DNA of 30,773 nucleotides from an uncultured Collinsella sp. (GCA_900754275.1 CAAECF010000075.1:1-30773), one strand, 5' to 3'; positions 8,363-15,730 are shown, counted from the stretch's first letter. The notes: generated from the sequence alone by a model not told the origin. Numbers and translations are program-made.

Positions 8363-9826
8363 CTACTCGCCGCGCTTCTCCTCGCGGCGAGCGGCGGCAC
8401 GTGCATCGTGGATGCCCTTGATCGCGGCATGGCGTGCCGTGCGGGCGTCATGGATGGCGTCGCGAGCCTCGGCGGTCGTTGCCTTGGCAGAGCGCAACTT
8501 GGCGGCCAGGTCGGGGTTGGTTTCGGCGACCGCGGTGATCGCGGGGCCGTCGAGCTCCTCTTGTGTGGGCTCGGCCAAAAAGTCGATGGCATACTGGGCG
8601 GCCACCATGGAGCCCTTTGCCAGCACAGTCTCGTCGATCTTGTAGAAGCAGGAATGTTGGGCGTACGTGGCGCCAATCTTGGGGTTGCGCGTACCTACAA
8701 AGGCGAGCACGCCCGGTACGCGGCGCAGGTACTCCGAAAAATCCTCGCCCGAAAGCGTGCCGCGGTAATGGCCTTGGCCGGTGGGGCCCAAGCATTTGAT
8801 TACTGCCTGGCGGCAGCGCTCGCTCGAGGCGGCATCGTTTTCGACCTTGTAGTTGGCGATGGTGTAGTCGGTGAGCTTTGCCTCGGCGCCCAAGGCGGCC
8901 GCGGTATGCTCCACGATGCGGCGCATGAGCTCCGGCATTTCCTCGTGGGTCGAATCGCCGTAGGTGCGCACCGTGCCGGCGAGGTAGGCCGTGCCGGCGA
9001 TAACGTTGCGCGCGGTGCCGCCGTGCAGCTCGCCGACGGTAATGACGGCCGGCTCGTAGGGACTGATCTCGCGCGAAACGATGGTCTGCAGAGCGTTGAC
9101 GATCTCGGCGGCAACCATAACGGCGTCGTGACCGCGCTGGGGCATGGCACCGTGGCACGAGGTGCCGCGGACGTCGATGCGGAACCAGTCGGTATTGGCC
9201 ATGCGCGGCCCGGGCTCGCAGCTCACGGTGCCGGCGTCGACCTCACTCCAGATGTGCGCGGCGTAGGCGCCATCGACGCCGTCGAGCACGCCCGTGCCGA
9301 TCATGAGCTTGGCGCCCTGGCCGTTTTCCTCGCTGGGTTGGAAGACGATGCGGACTTCGCCGTGGATGTCGTCGGTCATATGGCGCAGGATTTGCAGCGT
9401 GCCGAGCATCATGGCGATGTGGCAGTCGTGGCCGCAGGCGTGCATGCAGCCCTCGTTGACGCTGGCAAACTCCTCGCCGGTCTGCTCGGTGACGGGCAGG
9501 GCGTCGATGTCGGCGCGCAGCAGGATGCGGCGGCGTGGCGTGCCGTCCTCGCGATAGGCGTCGGGCGCGGTGCCGCGAAGGGTTGCCACAAGGCCCGTCT
9601 TAAGGGGACGCTCGTAGGGGATATTCATGGCGTCGAGCTGGTTGGCGATGTCAGAAGTCGTGCGCTCCTCGGCAAGGCTCAGCTCCGGGTGCTTATGGAA
9701 GTGGCGGCGCTGCTTGATGATATAGGGTTCAAACTCGGTAGCGATATCTTTGATGGCTGCGGTGACGTCGTCAGCCGCGCGAGCCTCGGTCGCCGCCATA
9801 ATCTGCTGTGCCTTGGTCTTCGTCAT
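8363..9826 (-). CDS. M20-family metal-dependent amidohydrolase
   Basis: The start is placed at 9826 because AAGGAG lies about 10 bases upstream and the protein then begins MTKTKAQQIM. A frame open further upstream lies in the intergenic region and the opposite gene. The product has 487 residues. It carries the M20D features: RRHFHKHPELSLAEERT at about residues 40-56, the metal-binding HACGHD at 129-134, QPSEENGQGAKLMI with the catalytic Glu pair at about 165-180, and later AYAAHIW and SCHGAMP. Relatives cleave N-acyl or indole-acetyl amino acids, or aminobenzoyl-glutamate; the substrate here is unknown. The last 65 residues, beginning about EELDGPAITAV, are an Ala/Arg/Glu-rich helical tail beyond the usual M20 end. 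It is transcribed divergently from the next gene. Confidence 0.9.
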   Translation of the reverse strand: MTKTKAQQIMAATEARAADDVTAAIKDIATEFEPYIIKQRRHFHKHPELSLAEERTTSDIANQLDAMNIPYERPLKTGLVATLRGTAPDAYREDGTPRRRILLRADIDALPVTEQTGEEFASVNEGCMHACGHDCHIAMMLGTLQILRHMTDDIHGEVRIVFQPSEENGQGAKLMIGTGVLDGVDGAYAAHIWSEVDAGTVSCEPGPRMANTDWFRIDVRGTSCHGAMPQRGHDAVMVAAEIVNALQTIVSREISPYEPAVITVGELHGGTARNVIAGTAYLAGTVRTYGDSTHEEMPELMRRIVEHTAAALGAEAKLTDYTIANYKVENDAASSERCRQAVIKCLGPTGQGHYRGTLSGEDFSEYLRRVPGVLAFVGTRNPKIGATYAQHSCFYKIDETVLAKGSMVAAQYAIDFLAEPTQEELDGPAITAVAETNPDLAAKLRSAKATTAEARDAIHDARTARHAAIKGIHDARAAARREEKRGE

Positions 9827-9877
9827 GGTCGATTTGCTCCTTGCTGGGTTGATCGCAAAATCGTACAGGCTCTCTCC

Positions 9878-9906
9878 AGTATGCCACCTGCCGCTAGGGC
9901 TGGTAA
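9878..9906 (-). promoter_or_regulatory. Possible promoter for the M20 amidohydrolase
   Basis: On the minus strand, TTACCA (9901-9906) and CATACT (9878-9883) are separated by 17 bases, about 50 bases before the start codon. The match to consensus is moderate. Confidence 0.35.
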
Positions 9907-9994
9907 AGTTGCCGTTTGCCGCTTGGGGTTTTGTTACAAGGGCGGGGGAGTACACTCGGGGGTGTTGAATTTCCTGCCAGAGATGGGGATGCCC

Positions 9995-11632
9995 ATGCAA
10001 CATATCGATCGGATTATCCGCTCTAAGAACGTCTTTACCGCGCAAGACGGCATCGATACCGCCCGCGAGCTGGCGATTGCCATCGCAGGCGACCGTATCG
10101 TCGCAGTCGGTGCGCCCGATGACGTGATTGCCGCCGCGCCTGCCGCCACGCCGGTTATCGACTACGGCGAGCAGTTTGTCTGCCCCGGTTTCCATGACGC
10201 GCACCTGCACTTTTTCCATACCTCGGTCGGCTCCTCGCCGTACATGCTCATGGATATGGGCACGTCAGAGGCGGCACTGGTGCAGCATGCGCGCGAGTTT
10301 TCCCAGGACCTGCCCGATGACGCTTGGGTTGTGACGCAGGGCTGGCGCGACTACCGTTGGGACCCGCCCGAGCATCCTAGCAAGGCGTCGCTCGATGTGG
10401 CATTCCCCGATCGTCCCTGCGTTATGTATTCGGGCGACGGGCACACGCTTTGGCTCAACAGCCGTGCACTCGAGGCGCTCGGCGTCACGCGCGACAGTGA
10501 GCCGCCGGCGGGCGGCAGCTACGACAAGGACGCAAACGGCGAGCTCACGGGCATTGCTCACGAGGCAGCTGCTATGCAGCTGCTACCGCGCTGCCTTGAG
10601 TGGCTGGGCGAGGATCGCATCGCAAGCGCTTACGCCGATCAAATGAGGCGGATGGCCGAGCAGGGCATCACCTCGATATGCGATATGTCGCTCATGCCCA
10701 TGCCGGGCTGCGATTTTATCCGCGATGACGTCTACGACAAACTGCAGGCAGCTGGCAAACTGGGCATCCGTGCCCATCTGTTCCCCACGTTGCTGGATGA
10801 CCAATCGCGCTTAGAAGAACTGCAGACCCGCTACGCGAACAACGCGCTGCTCTCGGCGCCTGGTTTTAAGCAGTTCTTCGACGGCGTCTCGAGCGAACAC
10901 ACGGCCTATCTCACCGATCCCTATACCAACCCGCGCTTCCCGGGCGATCAAGGTCGCCTGACGGTTCCCGTCGAGCGCATGCGCAAGCTGGTCCTGGCGG
11001 CAGCCGAGCGCGGCCACACCGTGCGCATCCACGTTATCGGCGACGGCGCCATCCATGCCGCACTCGATATCTTTGAGGAGGCGGCAGAGCTCTACGGCTT
11101 GCCCCAGCACGGCCATAATACGCTTGAGCATTTGGAGAATCTGCTGCCCGAGGACATCGATCGTCTGCGCAAACTCAACGTCATTGCCTCGAGCCAGCCC
11201 TGTCATATCACACTCGACCCGGGTGGTCCGGAGCGCGACCTGGGCTTGGAGCGTAGCCGCATCATGTGGCCGTTTGCGACCTATAAGCAGCGCGGCATCC
11301 GCCAAGCCTTCGGCACCGATAGCCCCATCACAGCCGTTACCAGCATGAACGTGCTCTACACGGCTATCACCCGCCAAGACCCCCGCAGCCACTGGCCCGA
11401 GGGCGGTTGGCTGCCGAGCGAGCGTATCGATGCGGCAACGGCTCTGCGCAACTACACCCTGGGCAGCGCCTATGCAGCGGGCGACGAGCAAAACCTCGGC
11501 AGCCTAGAACCCGGCAAATACGCCGACCTGGTAGTCCTGGACCAAAACCCACTCACCATCGACCCCCAAGAACTCCAAGCCACCAAAGTCCAAGCCACCT
11601 ACCTAGCCGGCAACCTGATCTACGAGCGCTAA
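9995..11632 (+). CDS. YtcJ-like amidohydrolase (amidohydrolase family 3)
   Basis: Three in-frame ATGs (9983, 9989, 9995) lie close together. 9995 is preferred because the purine-rich GAGATGGGG sits just before it. The product has about 545 residues. It starts with the small beta-domain seen in composite-site amidohydrolases (IRSKNVFTAQDG, DRIVAVGAPDDVI), then FHDAHLH with metal-binding His at 67, 70 and 72. A long insert follows, then TVRIHVIGDGAIHAAL, LEHLENLLPEDI, SSQPCHI and FGTDSPITAV, and finally the returning beta-domain (SLEPGKYADLVVLDQNPL). These are the marks of the YtcJ/NfdA group. Its substrates are mostly unknown, so no specific reaction is claimed. It diverges from the M20 gene across 168 bases, so the two may share regulation. 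Confidence 0.9.
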   Translation: MQHIDRIIRSKNVFTAQDGIDTARELAIAIAGDRIVAVGAPDDVIAAAPAATPVIDYGEQFVCPGFHDAHLHFFHTSVGSSPYMLMDMGTSEAALVQHAREFSQDLPDDAWVVTQGWRDYRWDPPEHPSKASLDVAFPDRPCVMYSGDGHTLWLNSRALEALGVTRDSEPPAGGSYDKDANGELTGIAHEAAAMQLLPRCLEWLGEDRIASAYADQMRRMAEQGITSICDMSLMPMPGCDFIRDDVYDKLQAAGKLGIRAHLFPTLLDDQSRLEELQTRYANNALLSAPGFKQFFDGVSSEHTAYLTDPYTNPRFPGDQGRLTVPVERMRKLVLAAAERGHTVRIHVIGDGAIHAALDIFEEAAELYGLPQHGHNTLEHLENLLPEDIDRLRKLNVIASSQPCHITLDPGGPERDLGLERSRIMWPFATYKQRGIRQAFGTDSPITAVTSMNVLYTAITRQDPRSHWPEGGWLPSERIDAATALRNYTLGSAYAAGDEQNLGSLEPGKYADLVVLDQNPLTIDPQELQATKVQATYLAGNLIYER

Positions 11633-11651
11633 GTATTCATGTCTTACCGTT

Positions 11652-11699
11652 AAACGCGGCTCGGGCAGCTTATTTTGGGATGGCGCTCGAGCCGCGTTT
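11652..11699 (+). terminator. Likely terminator after the YtcJ-like gene
   Basis: AAACGCGGCTCG at 11652-11663 pairs perfectly with CGAGCCGCGTTT at 11688-11699. The loop is 24 bases, and GTTTG follows. The long loop and short T-run make it weaker than the others. Confidence 0.6.
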
Positions 11700-11745
11700 G
11701 TTTGCAAATGGGGGGTTCGTTAGGAGCGTCCCCGCCCTGCTTGAT

Positions 11746-11783
11746 TTGGGCGCGGGGCGGAGGCGCCGCCGCCCCGCGCCCAA
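11746..11783. repeat. GC-rich perfect 15-bp inverted repeat
   Basis: TTGGGCGCGGGGCGG at 11746-11760 pairs perfectly with 11769-11783 around an 8-base loop. Only AATTTGG follows, so there is no clear terminator tail. About 20 bases upstream, at 11719-11729, is the motif CGTTAGGAGCG, which recurs in the hairpin at 19408-19461. Confidence 0.75.
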
Positions 11784-11789
11784 TTTGGA

Positions 11790-12186
11790 CAGCAGCAATG
11801 CTATCTCTAGGTGTTTTGCATACTTTCCATTACGAATTGCATAAAAAGGCTGGGATGTTCTTCCGGATCCTGATGTACCCCCGTCCGCGCCGTGCAAAAA
11901 ACGGAGTGCGAGCTCTGCCTGTGCCGCTGCGGCTGAGTAACGTTGCAGAGATTGACGTCATTTTGTGCTCCGGTGCGGCGTGAGGCATGCCTTTCTGTCC
12001 TGACGGGGTTTGCCTGCCGACCAAAATCGCCGGCCGAAGGCGTCCTTGGGACCAATATGGTGTGTCCGGCACGTATGCAGCCGTCCTAGTCTGCTGAATA
12101 CTCCCAAAAATGCACGGTGCTCCCCAGGGGACCCGTGCGCGCAGCGAAAACCATGCACATGTCGCTATCCGCATCGCCATTTTGCT
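11790..12186. other. About 400 bases with no supportable gene
   Basis: Open frames on both strands are arginine- and serine-rich and have no plausible ribosome site or domain. The one visible structure is a hairpin at 12112-12138: GCACGG (12112-12117) pairs with CCGTGC (12133-12138), with TCCC/GGGA-type pairing inside. The composition is less GC-biased than in the neighbouring genes. It may be decayed coding sequence or an undescribed non-coding element. I do not recognise it. Confidence 0.5.
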
Positions 12187-12414
12187 GCACTGACTTTTCT
12201 GAATGCCGGGCCCGAATTAGTTAACCTGCCTCCCGTGTGGCTCCGGAGGGGCGGGGCATAAGGTTTATCGCGAGTTCCGCACGAGCCGAAGGCCACTTAA
12301 TGTGGCCTTCGTGCGAGCAGGACTGCCCGAGCAGGAAACCTTATGCCCCGCCCCTCCGGAGCCACACGGGAGGCATCGCTAAGTTATCCCCCGGCATTCA
12401 GAAAATCTAAGTGC
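12187..12414. repeat. Large nested inverted-repeat element upstream of groES
   Basis: The inner arms, 12228-12266 and 12336-12374, are perfect over 39 bp (begin GCCTCCCGTG, end AAGGTTT). The 69-base centre holds a further 10-bp hairpin, 12287-12296 with 12302-12311, looped by TTAAT. The outer arms 12195-12210 and 12390-12405 match perfectly over 16 bp (TTTTCTGAATGCCGGG). They extend imperfectly to GCACT at 12187 and AGTGC at 12410-12414. The outer arms look like terminal inverted repeats, so this may be a non-autonomous mobile element or a very strong structured insulator. Confidence 0.85.
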
Positions 12415-12501
12415 CAAAAAATAAGATTTTTTGACTCCGTGTTGTATAACCCGCCATTCGTGGGTACCATTCAACGCGTACGCAAACAAAAAGGGTTAAT
12501 T

Positions 12502-12520
12502 CGCGCGGCATAACCGCGCG
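12502..12520 (+). promoter_or_regulatory. 5'-UTR hairpin before the groES ribosome site
   Basis: CGCGCGG at 12502-12508 pairs with CCGCGCG at 12514-12520 across CATAA. It ends 8 bases before AGGAGG (12529-12534). It may protect or tune the groES leader. No CIRCE (TTAGCACTC-N9-GAGTGCTAA) and no HAIR-type repeat is visible upstream. TTGACT at 12431-12436 and TATAAC at 12445-12450 are present, but not at promoter spacing from each other. Confidence 0.5.
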
Positions 12521-12542
12521 GCCCAAAAAGGAGGAAACAAGC

Positions 12543-12836
12543 ATGTCGTCTTTGAAGCCGCTTGCAGATCGTGTTCTGGTCAAGCCCGACGAGGCCGAGC
12601 AGAAGACCGCTTCTGGTCTGTATATCGCCAGCAACGCCCAGGAGAAGCCGCAGCGCGGCACCATCGTTGCCGTTGGCGCCGGCAAGGTCAACGACAAGGG
12701 TGAGCGCATCCCCATGGACGTCAAGGTCGGTGACGTTGTCATCTATGGTAAGTTCGGTGGCAACGAGGTCAAGGTCGACGGCGAGAAGTATCTGCTGATG
12801 CGCGCCGACGACATCTACGCTGTCGTCGAGGCCTAG
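12543..12836 (+). CDS. groES: Co-chaperonin GroES
   Basis: GroES is the heptameric lid of the GroEL folding chamber in the cytoplasm. The product is 97 residues, the usual length. It opens SLKPLADRVLVKPDEAEQKT and continues through the mobile-loop region (SGLYIASNAQEKPQRG) to DVKVGDVVIYGKFGG and YLLMRADDIYAVVEA. The start at 12543 follows an ideal AGGAGG at 12529-12534. It forms an operon with groEL, which begins 96 bases later. The known heat-shock operators CIRCE and HAIR are not seen. The large inverted repeat 12187-12414 ends about 130 bases before the gene. Confidence 0.98.
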   Translation: MSSLKPLADRVLVKPDEAEQKTASGLYIASNAQEKPQRGTIVAVGAGKVNDKGERIPMDVKVGDVVIYGKFGGNEVKVDGEKYLLMRADDIYAVVEA

Positions 12837-12932
12837 TCTCGTCAGAATCTCTGATTCGTCTTTGAACGCGCCCGCCGCATAGGACTCGGAAGCGGCGACG
12901 CGAGTCACATTTCTTTTGGAGGATTACCTACC

Positions 12933-14570
12933 ATGGCAAAGAACATTACGTTCAACACCGATGCCCGCGCTAAGCTTGCCAAGGGCGTCAACACTCTGGC
13001 CGACGCCGTTACCGTCACCATGGGCCCCAAGGGCCGCTACGTTGCGCTGCAGCGCACGTTCGGTGCTCCGACCATCACCAACGACGGCGTTTCTGTCGCC
13101 AAGGAGATCGAGCTCGAGGACAACATCGAGAACATGGGCGCTCAGCTGGTGAAGGAGGTCGCCACCAAGACCAACGACACCGTGGGTGACGGCACCACCA
13201 CCGCAACCCTGCTCGCTCAAGCCATCGTCAACGACGGTCTGCGCAACGTCGCCGCTGGCGCCAACCCGCTGGCCATCCGTCGCGGCATCGACAAGGCCGT
13301 CAACGCCGCCGTCGCCGAGATGAAGAAGCAGGCCAAGCCGGTCGAGACCAAGGAGCAGATTGCTTCCGTCGGTACCATCTCCGCCGGTGACCCCGAGGTC
13401 GGCGAGAAGATCGCCGAGGCCATGGAGGTCGTGGGCAAGGATGGCGTCATCACCGTCGAGGATTCCCAGACGTTCGACATCACCATCGACACCGTCGAGG
13501 GCATGCAGTTCGACAAGGGCTATGTCTCCGCTTACTTCGTCACGGATAACGACCGCATGGAGGCCGTGATGAAGGATCCGTACATCCTCATCACCGACCA
13601 GAAGATCTCCAGCGTCCAGGACATCATGCCTGTTCTCGAGGCTGTCCAGCGCGCTGGCCGTGGCCTGCTCATCATCGCTGAGGACATCGATGGCGAGGCT
13701 CTGCCGACCCTCGTCCTCAACAAGATCCGTGGCGCCCTCAACGTCTGCGCCGTCAAGGCCCCGGGCTACGGCGATCGCCGCAAGCGCATCCTGGAGGACA
13801 TCGCCGTCCTCACCGGTGGCCAGGCTGCTCTGGACGAGCTGGGCGTGAAGGTCGCTGACATCACCGCTGATATGCTCGGTACCGCTAAGTCCGTCACCAT
13901 CTCCAAGGACAACACCGTCGTCGTCGGCGGCGCTGGCTCCAAGGAGGCCATCGACGTCCGCATCGCTCAGATCAAGGGCGAGATGGAGAACACCACCTCT
14001 GACTTCGACCGTGAGAAGCTCCAGGAGCGCCTGGCCAAGCTCTCCGGTGGCGTTGCCGTCATCAAGGTCGGCGCTGCTACCGAGTCCGAGCTCAAGGAGA
14101 TCAAGCACCGCGTTGAGGATGCCCTGCAGGCTACCCGCGCTGCTGTCGAGGAGGGCATCGTCGCCGGCGGTGGCGTCGCCTTCATGGACGCTGCTCCTGC
14201 GCTCGATGCTGTCGAGATCGACGACCCCGAGGAGAAGATTGGCGTCGATATCGTCAAGAAGGCTCTGACCGCTCCGGTCGCTACCATCGCCAAGAACGCT
14301 GGTTTTGAGGGCGCTGTCGTGGTCGACAAGGTTGCCGAGCTGCCCGCCGGCCAGGGTCTCAACTCTGCCAACGGCGAGTGGGGCGACATGATTGAGATGG
14401 GCGTCCTCGACCCCGTCAAGGTCAGCCGCGTCACCCTGCAGAACGCTGCTTCTGTCGCCAGCCTGATTCTCATCACCGAGGCCACCGTCTCCGATGTGCC
14501 CAAGAACACTCAGCTTGAGGACGCTATCGCTGCTGCTACCGCTGGTCAGCAGGGCGGCGGTATGTACTAA
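12933..14570 (+). CDS. groEL: Chaperonin GroEL
   Basis: This is the ATP-dependent folding chaperonin: two seven-subunit rings that work with GroES. The product has 545 residues, the standard length. The start is set by GGAGG at about 12918-12922. Visible hallmarks are MGPKGRYVALQ, the nucleotide-binding GDGTTTATLLAQAI, FDKGYVSAYFVTD, APGYGDRRKRILEDIAVLTGG, EEGIVAGGG, and a short Gly-Gly-Met end (QQGGGMY). The start reads MAKNITFNTDAR, and no histidine-rich tail as in some actinobacterial GroEL1 proteins is present. It follows groES after 96 bases. A 145-base inverted repeat begins 27 bases after its stop. Confidence 0.98.
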   Translation: MAKNITFNTDARAKLAKGVNTLADAVTVTMGPKGRYVALQRTFGAPTITNDGVSVAKEIELEDNIENMGAQLVKEVATKTNDTVGDGTTTATLLAQAIVNDGLRNVAAGANPLAIRRGIDKAVNAAVAEMKKQAKPVETKEQIASVGTISAGDPEVGEKIAEAMEVVGKDGVITVEDSQTFDITIDTVEGMQFDKGYVSAYFVTDNDRMEAVMKDPYILITDQKISSVQDIMPVLEAVQRAGRGLLIIAEDIDGEALPTLVLNKIRGALNVCAVKAPGYGDRRKRILEDIAVLTGGQAALDELGVKVADITADMLGTAKSVTISKDNTVVVGGAGSKEAIDVRIAQIKGEMENTTSDFDREKLQERLAKLSGGVAVIKVGAATESELKEIKHRVEDALQATRAAVEEGIVAGGGVAFMDAAPALDAVEIDDPEEKIGVDIVKKALTAPVATIAKNAGFEGAVVVDKVAELPAGQGLNSANGEWGDMIEMGVLDPVKVSRVTLQNAASVASLILITEATVSDVPKNTQLEDAIAAATAGQQGGGMY

Positions 14571-14596
14571 GGCCGACAAGGTCTAGAACTCCCACC

Positions 14597-14741
14597 GGGA
14601 ATCCGGGGGCGTGACGGGGGCTTCTCTCCGGAACGTCCTCGGACATGCAAAGAGGCTCCGCATCGCGCTTCGCGCTGCGGAGCCTCTCTGCGTCCTGCGG
14701 AATGTTCCGGAGAGAAGCCCCCGTCACGCCCCCGGATTCCC
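14597..14741. repeat. Large perfect inverted repeat downstream of groEL
   Basis: The arms 14597-14634 and 14704-14741 are perfect over 38 bp (begin GGGAATCCGGGGGC, end CTCTCCGGAAC). The 69-base centre contains a 12-bp hairpin (14651-14662 with 14676-14687, AGAGGCTCCGCA) whose loop can pair again as CGCG. There is no T-run, so it is not a normal terminator, though it may still stop or protect transcripts. Its plan (38-39 bp arms and a 69-base structured centre) matches the element before groES, but the arm sequences are unrelated. Confidence 0.85.
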
Positions 14742-14810
14742 TGCGTTTACGGCCTTGAGGTCGGCGTGGGCGGAGGACTTGGTTGTTGGGAATACGTGTC
14801 CCGGTCGCTG

Positions 14811-14888
14811 TTTCGCGGCTTTGCCGCGAAAGGCGCGCTACTTTGGGATGGGTGGGGAACGTGGTTGTTGTGGCAACTGATCCCCACC
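14811..14888. repeat. Two further hairpins between groEL and ribU
   Basis: TTTCGCGGC at 14811-14819 pairs perfectly with 14823-14831 around TTT. GGTGGGGA at 14851-14858 pairs with TCCCCACC at 14881-14888, with GTTG/CAAC pairing inside. Neither has a T-run. With the 145-base element, most of 14597-14888 can fold. Confidence 0.6.
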
Positions 14889-14908
14889 ACAAATTACCCT
14901 CGGCATAC

Positions 14909-14936
14909 TTGCGCGAACGATTGCTCGTGCTACACT
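14909..14936 (+). promoter_or_regulatory. Likely promoter of the riboflavin transporter operon
   Basis: TTGCGC at 14909-14914 and TACACT at 14931-14936 are separated by 16 bases. A start at about 14943 would place the FMN riboswitch at the very 5' end of the transcript. Confidence 0.45.
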
Positions 14937-14948
14937 TGCAAGTGCTGT

Positions 14949-15129
14949 TTCAGGGCGGGGTGGAATTCCCCACTGGCGGTAAATCGGGCGGTGCCAAAGG
15001 GGTGCCGCGGAGCAGGCGAGGCGTCTGCGACCGAGCCGATGAGTCCGCGACCCGAGCGTGTGTTGGTTCGCATGCCGGCTGAACTGGTGAGATTCCAGTA
15101 CCAACGGTTAGAGTCCGGATGAAAGAGGC
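14949..15129 (+). promoter_or_regulatory. FMN riboswitch (RFN element)
   Basis: The conserved RFN blocks appear in order: AGGGCGGGGTGGAATTCCCC and CTGGCGGTAAA near 14952-14983, GAGTCCGCGACCCG near 15041, and GGTGAGATTCCAGTACC, AACGGTTAGAGTCCGGATG and AAAGAGG from 15086 to 15127. The aptamer ends about 11 bases before the ribU start codon, and the candidate ribosome site AGGTGA (15130-15135) directly abuts its 3' end. No terminator hairpin with a T-run lies between aptamer and gene. Control by blocking translation initiation when FMN is high is therefore the likelier mechanism. The variable arm at about 14986-15040 is GC-rich and long. Confidence 0.95.
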
Positions 15130-15139
15130 AGGTGATCTT

Positions 15140-15730
15140 ATGTCTGAACAGTCGCAGCATATCCATTTTGAGAACACGAATAGGTGGAGCACCAAACAGC
15201 TCGTTACCATGGCGCTGATGTGCGCCTTGGGCGCCCTGTTTATGTATGTGCAGCTGCCCATCCTTCCTTCGGCGCCGTTTTTGACGTATGACCCGTCGCT
15301 GGTGCCGGCGATGGTGTGTGGATTTGCGTATGGCCCTGGCGCCGGCACTGCTGTTGCCGCTATGGCGATTGTTATCCATGCGCTTACCACGGGCGATTGG
15401 GTCGGCGCACTTATGAACCTGGTGGCTACGCTGGGCTACATTCTGCCCGCGGCTATCGTGTACCAGAAGATGCATACCTATAAGGGTGCCGTGATTGGCC
15501 TAGTGTTCGGTGTCATTGCCGCTACGGCGCTGTCTATGGTCGCTAACCTTACCATTGGCGTATGGTTCTGGTATGGCTCGGTCGATGTGATCGCCCCGCT
15601 CATGATTCCTGCCGTGCTGCCGTTCAACCTTATCAAGACCGTGCTTAACTCGGTATTGACGCTTGCAGTGTACAAGGCGGTCTCCAACCTCATCACGCCT
15701 AAAAAGGACCAGGTCAAAGGCCGCGCATGA
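15140..15730 (+). CDS. ribU: Riboflavin ECF transporter substrate-binding S component
   Basis: RibU is the membrane subunit that binds riboflavin for an energy-coupling-factor transporter. The product has 196 residues from the ATG at 15140. An in-frame ATG at 15119 lies inside the riboswitch (GGATGAAAGAGG) and is rejected. After a polar N-terminus there are five or six helices. The RibU-like stretch is MYVQLPILPSAPFLTYDPSLVPAMVCGFAYGP (two adjacent pieces), with the conserved PFLTYDPS ligand region. The end is basic (TPKKDQVKGR). The stop overlaps the next start (ATGA), so it is coupled to the ATPase gene. The FMN riboswitch directly upstream supports the flavin substrate. Confidence 0.93.
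   Translation: MSEQSQHIHFENTNRWSTKQLVTMALMCALGALFMYVQLPILPSAPFLTYDPSLVPAMVCGFAYGPGAGTAVAAMAIVIHALTTGDWVGALMNLVATLGYILPAAIVYQKMHTYKGAVIGLVFGVIAATALSMVANLTIGVWFWYGSVDVIAPLMIPAVLPFNLIKTVLNSVLTLAVYKAVSNLITPKKDQVKGRA

Noticed and set aside
8279..11632. A 1117-codon plus-strand frame fusing antisense M20 sequence to the YtcJ-like gene
   Set aside because: The first 1700 bases are the reverse complement of a well-supported M20 gene. The open frame is a by-product of GC-rich codon use. The real plus-strand gene starts near 9995.
12431..12450. TTGACT and TATAAC as the groES promoter
   Set aside because: They are only 8 bases apart, so they cannot serve together as -35 and -10 boxes.
12924..14579. 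A 551-codon minus-strand frame opposite groEL
   Set aside because: It mirrors groEL exactly, has a Leu/Asp/Gly-biased composition with no domain, and is a classic antisense shadow.
14597..14741. The groEL downstream palindrome as a simple intrinsic terminator
   Set aside because: There is no T-run on either side, and the stem is far longer than terminators need, so it is listed as a repeat. It may still affect transcription.
15119..15139. An earlier ATG for ribU
   Set aside because: It lies in the conserved GGATGAAAG end of the FMN aptamer. The ATG at 15140 has its own ribosome site.
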